64,000 nucleotides of DNA from Fibrobacter sp. UWR4 (GTDB taxonomy: Bacteria > Fibrobacterota > Fibrobacteria > Fibrobacterales > Fibrobacteraceae). A model generated the notes under the pieces. The model saw nothing but the letters and a program-made list of their open reading frames with translations, made no database searches and was not told where the DNA came from. This document shows, one piece after another, positions 34,737-42,560 of the stretch. The translations under genes and the position numbers were made by a program. Numbering within the stretch: position 1 is the stretch's first letter; each line of letters opens with the position of its first letter. The stretch covers positions 62,001-126,000 of the forward strand of contig NZ_QGDU01000001.1 of NCBI RefSeq assembly GCF_003149045.1, written 5' to 3'.

Positions 34737-36122
34737 TTAACCGCAGCGGAACTTGTCTGCGTCGATGCCGATGTAGTCGGGATAGTCGTTGTTGAAGCAA
34801 GCGGCGCAGTAGTTTTCGCCTTCGCCGGTACATTCCTTCATGCCTTCTACGCTGAGGTAACCTAGGCTTTCTACGCCCAGCATCTTTGCGATTTCGTCGG
34901 GAGTCATGGAGCTGGCTGCAAGTTCGCCCTGGCTGGGGAAGTCCATGCCGAAGAAGCAAGGATGGGCCACCGGAGGAGATGCAATGCGAATGTGGACTTC
35001 GAGAGCGCCTGCGTCACGGAGCATTTTGGAAAGGATTTTCAGGGTGGTGCCACGGACGATGGAGTCTTCCACTACGCAGACGCGTTTGTTCTTTAAAACG
35101 CCTTCGATGGGGTTGAACTTCAGTTTTACCTTCTGTTCGCGGACGTTCTGGGTGGGGTCGATGAAGGTACGGCCCACATAGTGGTTACGGAGTAGTCCGA
35201 TTTCAAAGCGGATGCCGCTGGCCTGTGCGTAGCCCAGGGCTGCGGTCGTTGCACTGTCCGGAACGGAAATGACGATATCTGCGTCGACGGGGCATTCCTT
35301 AGCCAACTGCTTACCCATCTTGCGGCGGACCTTGTCGCAGGACTGCTCGAAGATCTTGGAATCCGGACGGCTGAAGTAGATGTATTCGAAAATGCAGTGG
35401 GCCAGACGGTCTTTCTGGGTGAAACGTTCGGAATGGAGGCCGTTGGTCGTAATGGTAAGAAATTCACCAGGCTGGATGTCGCGAACGTAGTTGGCGCCTA
35501 GCAAGTCGAAGGCGCAGGTCTCGGAGGCCACGCACCAGGATTTTCCCATGCGGGCAATGGAGAGGGGGCGGAAACCGAAGCCGTCGCGGGCTACATACAT
35601 GGTGTCCTTGCTAATGAAAATCAAACAAAAACAGCCGGTGAACTTGGTAATGGCTTTCTTGATTGCTTGTCCCAAATCATCGGCTTCTGTGCGTGCGATT
35701 TCATGAAGAAGAATTTCTGAGTCTGAAGTGGTCTGGAAGATGTGACCTTCGTTTTCCATCTCCTGACGCAATTCAGTTGCGTTGGTGATGTTGCCGTTGT
35801 GAACCACTGCCAGCTGGCCCCACTTGCAACTCACTAGAATCGGCTGGGCGTTTGCCAGGGTGCTTGCGCCTGTGGTGCTGTAGCGAACGTGACCTACGCA
35901 GGTATGGCCCGGACACTCGTCTACGCTGTGTTCTTGCAGGAGGGTGGAAACCAGACCCATGGACTTGCGGACGCGAATCTTTTCGCCGTCAGTGACTGCA
36001 AAACCTGCGGATTCCTGACCGCGGTGCTGCAGAGCGTACAGACCCATGGTAACATTACGAACAACGTTTTCGCCATTGAAAATACCGATCACGCCGCATT
36101 CTTCATGAATTTCTTCGAGCAT
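34737..36122 (-). CDS. purF: Amidophosphoribosyltransferase
   Basis: This 461-residue PurF catalyses the first step of purine synthesis, PRPP plus glutamine to phosphoribosylamine. With the ATG at 36122 (AGAGG upstream) the protein begins MLEEIHEEC, a short propeptide before the catalytic cysteine Cys9 (CGVIGIFNGEN). An in-frame start at 36218 would run through the structured leader and is rejected. The PRPP loop VVEDSIVRGTT is intact. Near the C-terminus, ECTGEGENYCAACF supplies cysteines of the Bacillus-type 4Fe-4S PurF, suggesting the oxygen-sensitive form, which suits an anaerobe. The leader at 36143-36196 probably regulates it. Confidence 0.95.
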   Translation of the reverse strand: MLEEIHEECGVIGIFNGENVVRNVTMGLYALQHRGQESAGFAVTDGEKIRVRKSMGLVSTLLQEHSVDECPGHTCVGHVRYSTTGASTLANAQPILVSCKWGQLAVVHNGNITNATELRQEMENEGHIFQTTSDSEILLHEIARTEADDLGQAIKKAITKFTGCFCLIFISKDTMYVARDGFGFRPLSIARMGKSWCVASETCAFDLLGANYVRDIQPGEFLTITTNGLHSERFTQKDRLAHCIFEYIYFSRPDSKIFEQSCDKVRRKMGKQLAKECPVDADIVISVPDSATTAALGYAQASGIRFEIGLLRNHYVGRTFIDPTQNVREQKVKLKFNPIEGVLKNKRVCVVEDSIVRGTTLKILSKMLRDAGALEVHIRIASPPVAHPCFFGMDFPSQGELAASSMTPDEIAKMLGVESLGYLSVEGMKECTGEGENYCAACFNNDYPDYIGIDADKFRCG

Positions 36123-36142
36123 AACGCCTCTTTGGAAATGAA

Positions 36143-36196
36143 ATTCTCCCTGCCTCAAGGGCCGTAGCTCACCGGAATCGGTGCAAGCAGGAGAAT
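36143..36196 (-). promoter_or_regulatory. Structured purF leader, candidate Fibro-purF RNA motif
   Basis: On the minus strand, 21 bases ahead of the purF ATG, an outer helix ATTCTCCTGC / GCAGGGAGAAT (one bulged G) closes a region holding an inner hairpin CACCG-ATTC-CGGTG and a conserved-looking single-stranded stretch (AGCTACGGCCCTTGAG). I recall a Fibro-purF motif being reported from comparative genomics in Fibrobacter upstream of purF; the location and organism fit. A GU-containing hairpin followed by TTTATTTTTTT lies just upstream (36207-36236). I could not align it to the published covariance model. Confidence 0.7.
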
Positions 36197-36373
36197 CAAG
36201 CGGCAAAAAAATAAACACCCATTGAACGGGCGCAAAGGGCGAAAAATTGAAAAATTTTGGCGAAGTATGCTTGAAAATGGAGAAAATTTTACGTTTTGTG
36301 TAAAAGCGGCGGTTTTGGGAATATATGTATTACAATTTCTGAAAATGCGTTTTTGCGATAAAAATGCGCAACT

Positions 36374-37330
36374 TTAGTAAATCAAGGTCGGTTTCACCTG
36401 TGTATATGTAGCCGTAAATATGCAGATATAGTGGGGATCCACGATGGTGCTTACCACCAATGCAATCAATCCCAGGAACATGGCGACCTTGATCAGGCCT
36501 TGGGCTCTGTGGTAGTTCTTCTGGTGTGCAGAAATGATAGCTGCTCCAAGGGTTGGGGTAAGGGTGGCGGCGGCGACAATCAAGAACCATTTGGAAAAAT
36601 AACCTTGCATGACTGGTAGAGGCAGGAGGACCCAACAGAAAATGGCTAGGGCGCCTGCCAGGCGGCGTGCGGTGGGGGCACCCGCAATGAGGGGAAAAGT
36701 CATGATGCCTGCCATCAGGTCGCCGGATTCATCTTCAAGGTCCTTGTAGATTTCGCGGGCTGTGGTAAGCAGAAACGCAAATAACATGGCAGGGTAGAGG
36801 CTTCCAAGTCGGGCGGAAAATGCGATGGTAGTCTTGTCAATAACAACGACCGTGTAAAGTAAGTTCAGGATTAAAGGGGTAGTGCAAAGGAACGCTACCG
36901 TCATGTTCTTCAGCAGAGGAATGTGTTTCAGCTTTTTGTTGTATGCGATAAGCAAAAGGACAAGAGCCGCAAAGAACAGGGAGGGCGTCGCATAGGCTCC
37001 GGATAAAATGCCGTCGGCAAGTCCGCACGCAACGGTAAGAATAGCCATGACGATCCATGCTGTTTTTGCCGCGCCAACGCTGATGCGGCCACTGGGTAGC
37101 GGACGTTCAGGACGGTTCAGCTTATCGCTTTCAAAATCAAGGACGTCGTTCTGGATGTTTCCAAAACCGATGGCGAAGGCAAAGCCAAGAGCTTGCAGAA
37201 CAAGACTGCAAACTGGAACATCGCTCGCGCCAAGTGCGAGAACGCCCTGCAGAAAATACCCGATGAACAAGGTCACAACGGCGATGACGATATTCACGGG
37301 ACGGGTCATTTTGATTAAGGTCGCAAGCAT
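36374..37330 (-). CDS. UbiA-family prenyltransferase
   Basis: This 318-residue integral membrane protein has about eight to nine hydrophobic helices. The first polyprenyl-diphosphate/Mg motif is NDVLDFESD (residues 61-69, NDxxDxxxD), followed by NRPERPLPSGRIS. The second Asp-rich motif lies in the DLEDESGDLMAGI region. UbiA enzymes attach polyprenyl chains to aromatic acceptors or glycerol phosphate. The N(Q)DVxDxxxDxxNRPxRPLPSG form is seen in geranylgeranylglycerol-phosphate synthase-like and menaquinone-pathway members; substrate is not decidable here. It is a single gene upstream of purF, diverging from the desulfoferrodoxin gene. Confidence 0.87.
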   Translation of the reverse strand: MLATLIKMTRPVNIVIAVVTLFIGYFLQGVLALGASDVPVCSLVLQALGFAFAIGFGNIQNDVLDFESDKLNRPERPLPSGRISVGAAKTAWIVMAILTVACGLADGILSGAYATPSLFFAALVLLLIAYNKKLKHIPLLKNMTVAFLCTTPLILNLLYTVVVIDKTTIAFSARLGSLYPAMLFAFLLTTAREIYKDLEDESGDLMAGIMTFPLIAGAPTARRLAGALAIFCWVLLPLPVMQGYFSKWFLIVAAATLTPTLGAAIISAHQKNYHRAQGLIKVAMFLGLIALVVSTIVDPHYICIFTATYTQVKPTLIY

Positions 37331-37475
37331 ACTTTAAAAATAGAATAGTTATCCTATTCAGAAAATTTTAGCAAGGCTGTTTTGGGTAAAAAATATTTCA
37401 TCAGGGAAGGTCTTGTGTTTACTTGATGGGCTTAGGTACATTGCTCTTAGTCACTCAATTATAAAGGAGGTCCTT

Positions 37476-37862
37476 ATGGATAACTTGGTCTTTTTCCGAT
37501 GCCCCATGTGCGGAAACATCGTGGTGTATATTAAAAATTCTAGCGTCCCTGTAGTTTGCTGCGGAAAACCTATGGAAGAGCTGGTGGTCAACACCGTGGA
37601 CGCATCCAAGGAAAAGCATGTGCCCAAGGTGGATCTCTTTAGGACAACCGCCCTGGTAACGGTGGGGGAGGTGATGCATCCCATGATTGACAGTCATTAC
37701 ATCGAGTGGATTGCGTTGCAAAGTGCCACTGGATTTCAGATTCATTATTTGAAACCTGGGGAACCGCCTTGCTACGAATTCCAGATGCAGGAAACTGCGC
37801 GGCCTATCGCTGTGTTTGCCTACTGCAATCTACATGGCTTGTGGAAATCTCCTGTGGTTTAA
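37476..37862 (+). CDS. dfx: Desulfoferrodoxin (2Fe superoxide reductase)
   Basis: This 128-residue protein reduces superoxide to hydrogen peroxide without making oxygen, a defence used by anaerobes. Starting at the ATG at 37476 (perfect AAAGGAGG upstream) puts the FeS4 cysteines at 9, 12, 28 and 29 (CPMC...CC). The SOR site has His48, His68, His74, Cys117 and His120 (KHVP, MHPMIDSHYIEW, CNLHGLWKS), as in characterised desulfoferrodoxins, with the catalytic Glu-Lys pair at EKH. An upstream in-frame start at 37413 is rejected. A terminator follows. Electron donor (rubredoxin) is not in the window. Confidence 0.95.
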   Translation: MDNLVFFRCPMCGNIVVYIKNSSVPVVCCGKPMEELVVNTVDASKEKHVPKVDLFRTTALVTVGEVMHPMIDSHYIEWIALQSATGFQIHYLKPGEPPCYEFQMQETARPIAVFAYCNLHGLWKSPVV

Positions 37863-37866
37863 GAGG

Positions 37867-37890
37867 GGAGGCCTTGAGCCTCCTTTTTTT
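37867..37890 (+). terminator. Desulfoferrodoxin terminator
   Basis: GGAGGC-CTTGA-GCCTCC followed by seven Ts, 4 bases after the stop codon. Confidence 0.9.
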
Positions 37891-37936
37891 GTTTTACTGA
37901 ACAGGCTTTTTTTTCATCATTACTATATTTTGGACC

Positions 37937-38266
37937 ATGGCATTTTTCACCAAGAGTAAGATAGAGGACCTTCGTAGGGAAGCGGATCAACTTTCCATTT
38001 GTATAGAACATTTTCTGTACGCATCTGATATTGTGCCCGAATGGGATTACAAAACTCGAGGCTTCTATGATAACTGTATTGAAAAGTGCAATGGTCGCCT
38101 GAAGGCAATTCATTTTATTATGGAATCCATCCGACATGATCGTCCTGTAACGGAAGCGGAACTGGACGAGGCTCGTGAACGCGACGATTCCGAAGCGGGT
38201 CTTGCCGCCAAGAAGCGTGTGGAAGAACGAAGAAACCAGAAGAACGGGGAACCTGATGCGAAGTAA
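37937..38266 (+). CDS. Small cytoplasmic protein of unknown function upstream of rsgA
   Basis: This 109-residue, charged, mostly helical protein has no signal or membrane segment. The N-terminal part (MAFFTKSKIEDLRREADQ) and the tail (GLAAKKRVEERRNQKNGEP) are likely amphipathic or coiled. I recognise no family. A TATATT element (37924-37929) ends 7 bases before the ATG with no Shine-Dalgarno, so the message could be leaderless. Its 3' end overlaps the rsgA start by 11 bases, suggesting coupled expression with that ribosome-assembly GTPase. Confidence 0.65.
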   Translation: MAFFTKSKIEDLRREADQLSICIEHFLYASDIVPEWDYKTRGFYDNCIEKCNGRLKAIHFIMESIRHDRPVTEAELDEARERDDSEAGLAAKKRVEERRNQKNGEPDAK

Positions 38267-39497
38267 TTTCGAAGCCGACAACGACTTTGAAGAGGAAGAA
38301 GCCCCCCTTCGTTCTGTACGTCCTACCCGTCGTGACCATCGAAGCCGTCGCATTGACGTGATGAAGGAACTTGAAAGTGGGGTTGTGGATGAACGCCCCA
38401 TCAAGGAACGTTACAGCCGCGAATTCAAGAAGGCTAAAATCAAGAAGGTGAAAAACCCTATCGAGAATATCGGCGAGGAAAATTGCGTCGAGGGATTGGT
38501 CCTGGAAGTTCACCGCCGAACTTGCGAAGTGAGACTAGAAAGTCCTGTTTCAAATTTGGACAGCGGATGCCGAAACGAGTTCGGCAAGACAGAAGGTTGT
38601 GCTGGTCAGGAAATCGTAACTGCCATGTACCGTGCGACCACATCCAAGACTTTGGGTGAATTTCCTGCCGTAGGGGACCGCGTGCTCCTGGGGCAGGTAA
38701 ACGATGCGGAAGACGAGGGCGACGGCGTGGGCTCCCAGAAGTATTGCGTGGTCCGCGTTCTCCCGCGAAAGAGCGAGCTGAAACGCCCGGGACCTCGAGA
38801 TAGTTTTTACAAGCAGCAGACTTTGGCAGCCAATATTGATCAGGTGGTAATTGTTGCCAGCGTGACCCAGCCGGAATTCAACTATGGCTTTATGGACCGT
38901 TTCCTGCTGGCTGCAAACCTGAATGACTTGCCTTTTGTGCTGGTGCTGACCAAGATGGACCTGCTTCCCAACGGGGAGGCAGACCTGTCTGAAGATATTC
39001 GTGACTTTATGTCCATCGCCGACAAGGTGATTCCCGTGAGCGTTCGTACCGGCGAGGGCCTTGAGATCCTGAGAGCGGAACTGAACGGCAAGTCTTCCGT
39101 ATTTAGCGGTCAGAGTGGTGTGGGAAAATCCACATTGGTAAACGCCCTGGTTCCTGATGCCGAACTGGAAACGGGTGAAGTCCGTGAACGTGATGGCAAG
39201 GGCCGTCACACGACCACGTCCTCCAGCTTGTTTGACCTGCCTCTGGAAGATTTCCCCGATGGCGGTATCGTGATTGATACTCCGGGGATCAGAAGCATTG
39301 GTCTTATGGATATGGATGCGGAAACTTTGGCCAAGATCTTTCCGGGATTTTTCGAGGGAGACCTGTTTACCTGCAAGTACAGTAACTGTATCCATGTGAA
39401 GGAACCGGGTTGTGCCGTGCGCGCCGCCGTGGAAGAAGGCCGAATCTCTAAAGCCCGATTTGCAAGTTACATTCGAATTTTGAATTCTGGAAATTAA
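38256..39497 (+). CDS. rsgA: Ribosome small-subunit-dependent GTPase RsgA
   Basis: This 413-residue circularly permuted GTPase acts in late 30S maturation. An OB-fold precedes the G domain, whose motifs run G4 (TKMD), G1 (GQSGVGKST), G3 (DTPGIRS), the permuted order typical of RsgA. The zinc motif CX4CXHX5C is seen as CKYSNCIHVKEPGC. I chose the ATG at 38256 (GGGGA upstream) over an in-frame start at 38175 inside the previous gene. Two oddities stand out. A ~70-residue charged N-terminal extension rich in Arg/Lys/Glu precedes the OB-fold. The OB-fold itself contains a reverse copy of the genome's 29-bp palindromic repeat, adding roughly SGCRNEFGKTE. Confidence 0.94.
   Translation: MRSNFEADNDFEEEEAPLRSVRPTRRDHRSRRIDVMKELESGVVDERPIKERYSREFKKAKIKKVKNPIENIGEENCVEGLVLEVHRRTCEVRLESPVSNLDSGCRNEFGKTEGCAGQEIVTAMYRATTSKTLGEFPAVGDRVLLGQVNDAEDEGDGVGSQKYCVVRVLPRKSELKRPGPRDSFYKQQTLAANIDQVVIVASVTQPEFNYGFMDRFLLAANLNDLPFVLVLTKMDLLPNGEADLSEDIRDFMSIADKVIPVSVRTGEGLEILRAELNGKSSVFSGQSGVGKSTLVNALVPDAELETGEVRERDGKGRHTTTSSSLFDLPLEDFPDGGIVIDTPGIRSIGLMDMDAETLAKIFPGFFEGDLFTCKYSNCIHVKEPGCAVRAAVEEGRISKARFASYIRILNSGN
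38562..38590 (-). repeat. 29-bp palindromic repeat inside rsgA
   Basis: The minus strand reads GTCTTGCCGAACTC-GTTTCGGCATCCGCT, close to the copy at 54592-54620 and the intergenic copy at 12553-12581. It lies in the coding sequence at about codons 103-112 without breaking the frame. Confidence 0.75.
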
Positions 39498-39505
39498 GAA
39501 CTGTT

Positions 39506-39913
39506 ATGGATATTTCGATCAAAGTCATGCTGGTTGCGTCTGTCATCCTCCTAGGATATAATCTTTCCCAGGTATTTGCCAGCTACGACTCCGTATGTAA
39601 GAAAATCCAGGACTTCAAACGTCTTGCCCAGGAAACGGAATCTGGAGACAGTTCTGTCAAGAAGTCCAATTTTGTGTTGGTAACGCTTCTTTCCATGACT
39701 TACATTACCATCGCTTATCTGTGTGGTTTTGACTACTGGATTCTTGGAATCCTTGTGTTTAAGTTTGCCTTGTCCCTGATGTTCTCCAATATGGAACTGA
39801 ATCGAATTCTGAAGAAAGGATCCATCGACAAGGGTTTCTATAAAATCAGCAAGTTGGACGAACTGGCCAATGCGCTGGTGGGTTTGACAGTGGCTTTAAT
39901 ACTGGTGTTGTAG
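39506..39913 (+). CDS. Small integral membrane protein, unknown
   Basis: This 135-residue protein has a hydrophobic N-terminal helix (~6-26), two more helices (~57-77 and ~79-95) and a hydrophobic C-terminus (ANALVGLTVALILVL). A charged loop (KKIQDFKRLAQETESGDSS) follows the first helix. No domain recognised. It starts 8 bases after rsgA and is followed, 1 base after its stop, by the next gene, so it lies within a rightward run rsgA-39506-39915-nadD-rluA. Confidence 0.65.
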   Translation: MDISIKVMLVASVILLGYNLSQVFASYDSVCKKIQDFKRLAQETESGDSSVKKSNFVLVTLLSMTYITIAYLCGFDYWILGILVFKFALSLMFSNMELNRILKKGSIDKGFYKISKLDELANALVGLTVALILVL

Positions 39914-39914
39914 T

Positions 39915-40511
39915 ATGATTCAACTGACGAAAAAAGTTTTTTTGATTTGCCTTCTGTTGGGGGCGATCGCTTTTGCTCAAACTGGTGCTGCAACCATGGC
40001 TGCTGGTAACGGGAATGCTGCTCCTGCTAGTACGGGTATTCGTACCCCCTTGGTCCTGGGCGGTTTCCTGGGGTTTGGCTCCGGTACTGGGGTAGGTGCG
40101 GAACGTGGTTTGGGGCTTTATCAGGTGGAACCGATTCTCGGACTGTGGTATCCCCGCTTGGGCTTCCTTCGTGTGGGCTACGGTTTTTACGATTACAATT
40201 CCAGGACGGAAGACACTAAGTACGAAGTGGAACATTCGGACTTGGATATCAAGCTGGGTGTCCACCTGCTGGGTGAACTCTACGTGACGGGTACGTATTC
40301 CCGAGTGAATGAATTGAGCGATGTTGGCGACATTGCCTGGAATGAATGGGGATTGGGTGGTGGTTCCCTGCTGAACCTGTTCTCCAAGACTTTGCTGTTT
40401 GCTGAAGTGGGTTATCACTGGGTGCTGAAACATTATGACCCCTTCCAGAAAAAGAGTATTAAGGGAGGACGCATCCAGATGAATATTGGTTTTGCTGCTT
40501 ATGTCTACTAA
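39915..40511 (+). CDS. Exported beta-rich (barrel-like) envelope protein, unknown
   Basis: This 198-residue protein has a signal peptide (MIQLTKKVFLICLLLGAIAFAQ). The mature part has an Ala/Gly-rich lead, then alternating strands with many aromatics (LGLWYPRLGFLRVGYGFYDY, DIKLGVHLLGELYVTGTYS, LLFAEVGYHWVLKHYD). It ends RIQMNIGFAAYVY, a terminal aromatic consistent with a small outer-membrane barrel. Its last codons overlap the nadD start by 11 bases. No family recognised. Confidence 0.65.
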   Translation: MIQLTKKVFLICLLLGAIAFAQTGAATMAAGNGNAAPASTGIRTPLVLGGFLGFGSGTGVGAERGLGLYQVEPILGLWYPRLGFLRVGYGFYDYNSRTEDTKYEVEHSDLDIKLGVHLLGELYVTGTYSRVNELSDVGDIAWNEWGLGGGSLLNLFSKTLLFAEVGYHWVLKHYDPFQKKSIKGGRIQMNIGFAAYVY

Positions 40512-41136
40512 GAACGTTGCTGTCCTGGGGGGTGCTTTTGATCCGGTCCATATGGACCATGTTGCGGTGGCGAAGACTTGCCTGGATCGCGGGTTCTGCG
40601 ATGAAGTGTGGTTCATGCCGAGTCCTGACCGTTGGGACAAGACTTTGAATGCAAGCCCGGAGGATCGCTTTGCCATGTTGGAATTGGCTTTCTCCGGCGA
40701 CACTCGCCTGGTGCTTTCCGACTTGGAAATCCAGCAGGGAGACTTCCGCGGTTCCTATGTTTTTTTGATGGGGCTGAAGGAGAAATTTCCGGATATTAAT
40801 TTCCGTTTGCTGACGGGGGCGGATACCTATGAAGGCATTCCTCACTGGCGCGATCCCATGAACTTTTTCGGAACCAATTACAATGGCCACCTGTTGTTGC
40901 GTGACATTGAACTGATCGTGTTTGCCCGAGACGGGTACGAAAAGCCTGACTTGAAAAAACATAAGGCGAACGGCTACGCCGACTTGCTTTGGCTTGGCGA
41001 AGAAGAAGGTTTTGTAGGCCAGTATTCCAGTACAGCCATACGAAAGGCCTTGCTTTGCAATTACAATGAATGTCCTGCAGGACTTGAGCCTTCCGTTTAC
41101 GAGTATATCAGAGAGAAAAACCTTTATCGGGACTAG
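40501..41136 (+). CDS. nadD: Nicotinate-nucleotide adenylyltransferase
   Basis: This 211-residue nucleotidyltransferase converts nicotinate mononucleotide and ATP to deamido-NAD. The ATP-binding motif is GGAFDPVHMDH near the N-terminus and the second motif is SSTAIR (ISSTxIR) near residue 180. I chose the ATG at 40501; the in-frame start at 40486 is inside the previous gene and adds MVLLL. A related cytidylyltransferase role (CoaD) is less likely because the C-terminal YSSTAIRKALL...YIREKNLY pattern is that of NadD. It overlaps its upstream neighbour and is 2 bases before the pseudouridine synthase gene. Confidence 0.9.
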   Translation: MSTKNVAVLGGAFDPVHMDHVAVAKTCLDRGFCDEVWFMPSPDRWDKTLNASPEDRFAMLELAFSGDTRLVLSDLEIQQGDFRGSYVFLMGLKEKFPDINFRLLTGADTYEGIPHWRDPMNFFGTNYNGHLLLRDIELIVFARDGYEKPDLKKHKANGYADLLWLGEEEGFVGQYSSTAIRKALLCNYNECPAGLEPSVYEYIREKNLYRD

Positions 41137-41138
41137 TC

Positions 41139-42158
41139 GTGAGCGTACCTTCAGACATGTATTTTGAAAGCGTGGTTCAGCCGGAACATGAAGGCTGGTT
41201 GCTGCTGAAATCCTTGTGCGCCCGTTTTACGTATCATAGCGAAATGGACTGGGCGGACAAGCTCGCCCGCGGTCTTGTTTCCGTAAATGGGGTGGTGGCG
41301 AACGCTTCCACTATCGCCCATAAGAACGACAAGGTAGTTTACCATGTGGAAAACTACACCGAGCCGGACGTTCCCACCAATTATGAAGTGATTTTTGAAG
41401 ACGATGAGTTTATGCTTATCGCAAAGCCTGCGGGTGTGCCTGTGCACCATACGGGGCGAATCTTCTACAATACCTTTACGTCTATTGTCCGTCGTGGCAC
41501 GGACTACGAAACAGCAACCCCCATGCACCGTCTGGATAGAGATACGGGTGGTGTCATGCTTTTTGCCAAGTATGCGGAATCCGCAGCTCGCTTCCAGAAA
41601 AATCTGGACCGTATCCTGCTGAAGAAGTTCTATATGGCGGTGGTCCGCGGTGAATTCCCGGAAGAGGCTGTGGACTGTCAGATGGCTCTGCGGGAAGATC
41701 CCGATGACCGTATCCGTATCAGGATGCATCATTTTGAGGACGGCAAACCATGCCACACGGTGTTTCGTAAAATTGCGGGCGGAACTCGTCCTGCGGTAAA
41801 TGAAGCGGGGGAATCCCGGGACGAAGCTTACTCGGTGGTGGAGTGCGAGCTGATTACGGGACGAAAACACCAGATTCGGGCCCATCTTTCTGAGTTGGGA
41901 TACCCGATTTTGGGGGATCGTCTATATAGCTTTGATGGAAAGTACTACGAAAAAATGACGGATAAGGTGGCTGAAGCCCGCGCTCGAGGGGAATTGAGCC
42001 AGGAAGATGCTCTTTCGCCTGAAGATTTCGCTGTACTGGGTTCCAAAAGTCAGATGCTTTATGCCTATAAGGCCGAAATTCAGTTGCCGTACTGGAGGGA
42101 ATCCCGTACTTTTGAGTGCCGGGACTTTCCGCAGGAGATGAAGGCTCTGGTTCCTTAG
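41139..42158 (+). CDS. RluA-family pseudouridine synthase
   Basis: This 339-residue protein has an N-terminal S4-like segment (ARGLVSVNGVVANASTIAHKND) and a catalytic domain with the RluA signature HRLDRDTGG; the Asp of RLD is the nucleophile. Downstream motifs TGRKHQIRAHLSELGYPILGD complete the fold. It isomerises uridines in rRNA or tRNA; the exact site (RluC/RluD/TruC-like) is not decidable. The start is taken as GTG at 41139, 2 bases after nadD; an ATG at 41157 is possible. It is followed by the tRNA-Asn units. Confidence 0.9.
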   Translation: MSVPSDMYFESVVQPEHEGWLLLKSLCARFTYHSEMDWADKLARGLVSVNGVVANASTIAHKNDKVVYHVENYTEPDVPTNYEVIFEDDEFMLIAKPAGVPVHHTGRIFYNTFTSIVRRGTDYETATPMHRLDRDTGGVMLFAKYAESAARFQKNLDRILLKKFYMAVVRGEFPEEAVDCQMALREDPDDRIRIRMHHFEDGKPCHTVFRKIAGGTRPAVNEAGESRDEAYSVVECELITGRKHQIRAHLSELGYPILGDRLYSFDGKYYEKMTDKVAEARARGELSQEDALSPEDFAVLGSKSQMLYAYKAEIQLPYWRESRTFECRDFPQEMKALVP

Positions 42159-42199
42159 GAAAAATCGCGCTTTTTTTCACTTTTTTTCGTGAATATGAC

Positions 42200-42227
42200 T
42201 TGACAAAGGACGCGAATAATCTATCTT
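42200..42227 (+). promoter_or_regulatory. Promoter of first tRNA-Asn
   Basis: TTGACA (42200-42205), 16-base spacer, TATCTT (42222-42227), 35 bases before the tRNA. The same element is repeated in the second unit. Confidence 0.7.
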
Positions 42228-42261
42228 TGGCTTCGTCAGTGAGGAAACTCAATGACCTGAT

Positions 42262-42334
42262 TGCTTCATAGCTCAGTTGGTAGAGCCCGCGACTGTTAAT
42301 CGCGTTGTCCTTGGTTCGAGTCCAAGTGAAGCAG
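42262..42334 (+). tRNA. tRNA-Asn (GTT), copy 1
   Basis: This is a 73-nt cloverleaf. The acceptor is TGCTTCA/TGAAGCA and the D-arm reads AGCTCAGTTGGTAGAGC. The anticodon stem CGCGA/TCGCG has loop CTGTTAA (anticodon GTT). The T-arm is TTGG-TTCGAGT-CCAA and the discriminator is G. CCA is not encoded. Confidence 0.95.
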
Positions 42335-42336
42335 CG

Positions 42337-42375
42337 AAAGACCCGTAACGAAAGTTGCGGGTCTTTCTTTTTTTT
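42337..42375 (+). terminator. Terminator of first tRNA-Asn
   Basis: AAAGACCCGTAAC-GAAA-GTTGCGGGTCTTT with a GAAA-type loop, then CTTTTTTT, starting 2 bases after the tRNA. Confidence 0.9.
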
Positions 42376-42386
42376 ATCGGACCCCC

Positions 42387-42414
42387 TTGACAAAAGGCGT
42401 GAATAATCTATCTT
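42387..42414 (+). promoter_or_regulatory. Promoter of second tRNA-Asn
   Basis: TTGACA (42387-42392), 16-base spacer, TATCTT (42409-42414), matching the first unit. Confidence 0.7.
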
Positions 42415-42447
42415 TGGCTCATCAAAGAGGAAACTCGATGATCTGAT

Positions 42448-42520
42448 TGCTTCATAGCTCAGTTGGTAGAGCCCGCGACTGTTAATCGCGTTGTCCTTGG
42501 TTCGAGTCCAAGTGAAGCAG
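42448..42520 (+). tRNA. tRNA-Asn (GTT), copy 2
   Basis: This 73-nt tRNA is identical to the copy at 42262-42334, with anticodon GTT. No CCA is encoded. Confidence 0.95.
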
Positions 42521-42522
42521 CG

Positions 42523-42560
42523 AAAGACCCGTAACGAAAGTTACGGGTCTTTCTTTTTTT
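42523..42560 (+). terminator. Terminator of second tRNA-Asn
   Basis: AAAGACCCGTAAC-GAAA-GTTACGGGTCTTT followed by CTTTTTTT. It differs from the first copy at a base that makes the stem fully paired. Confidence 0.9.
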
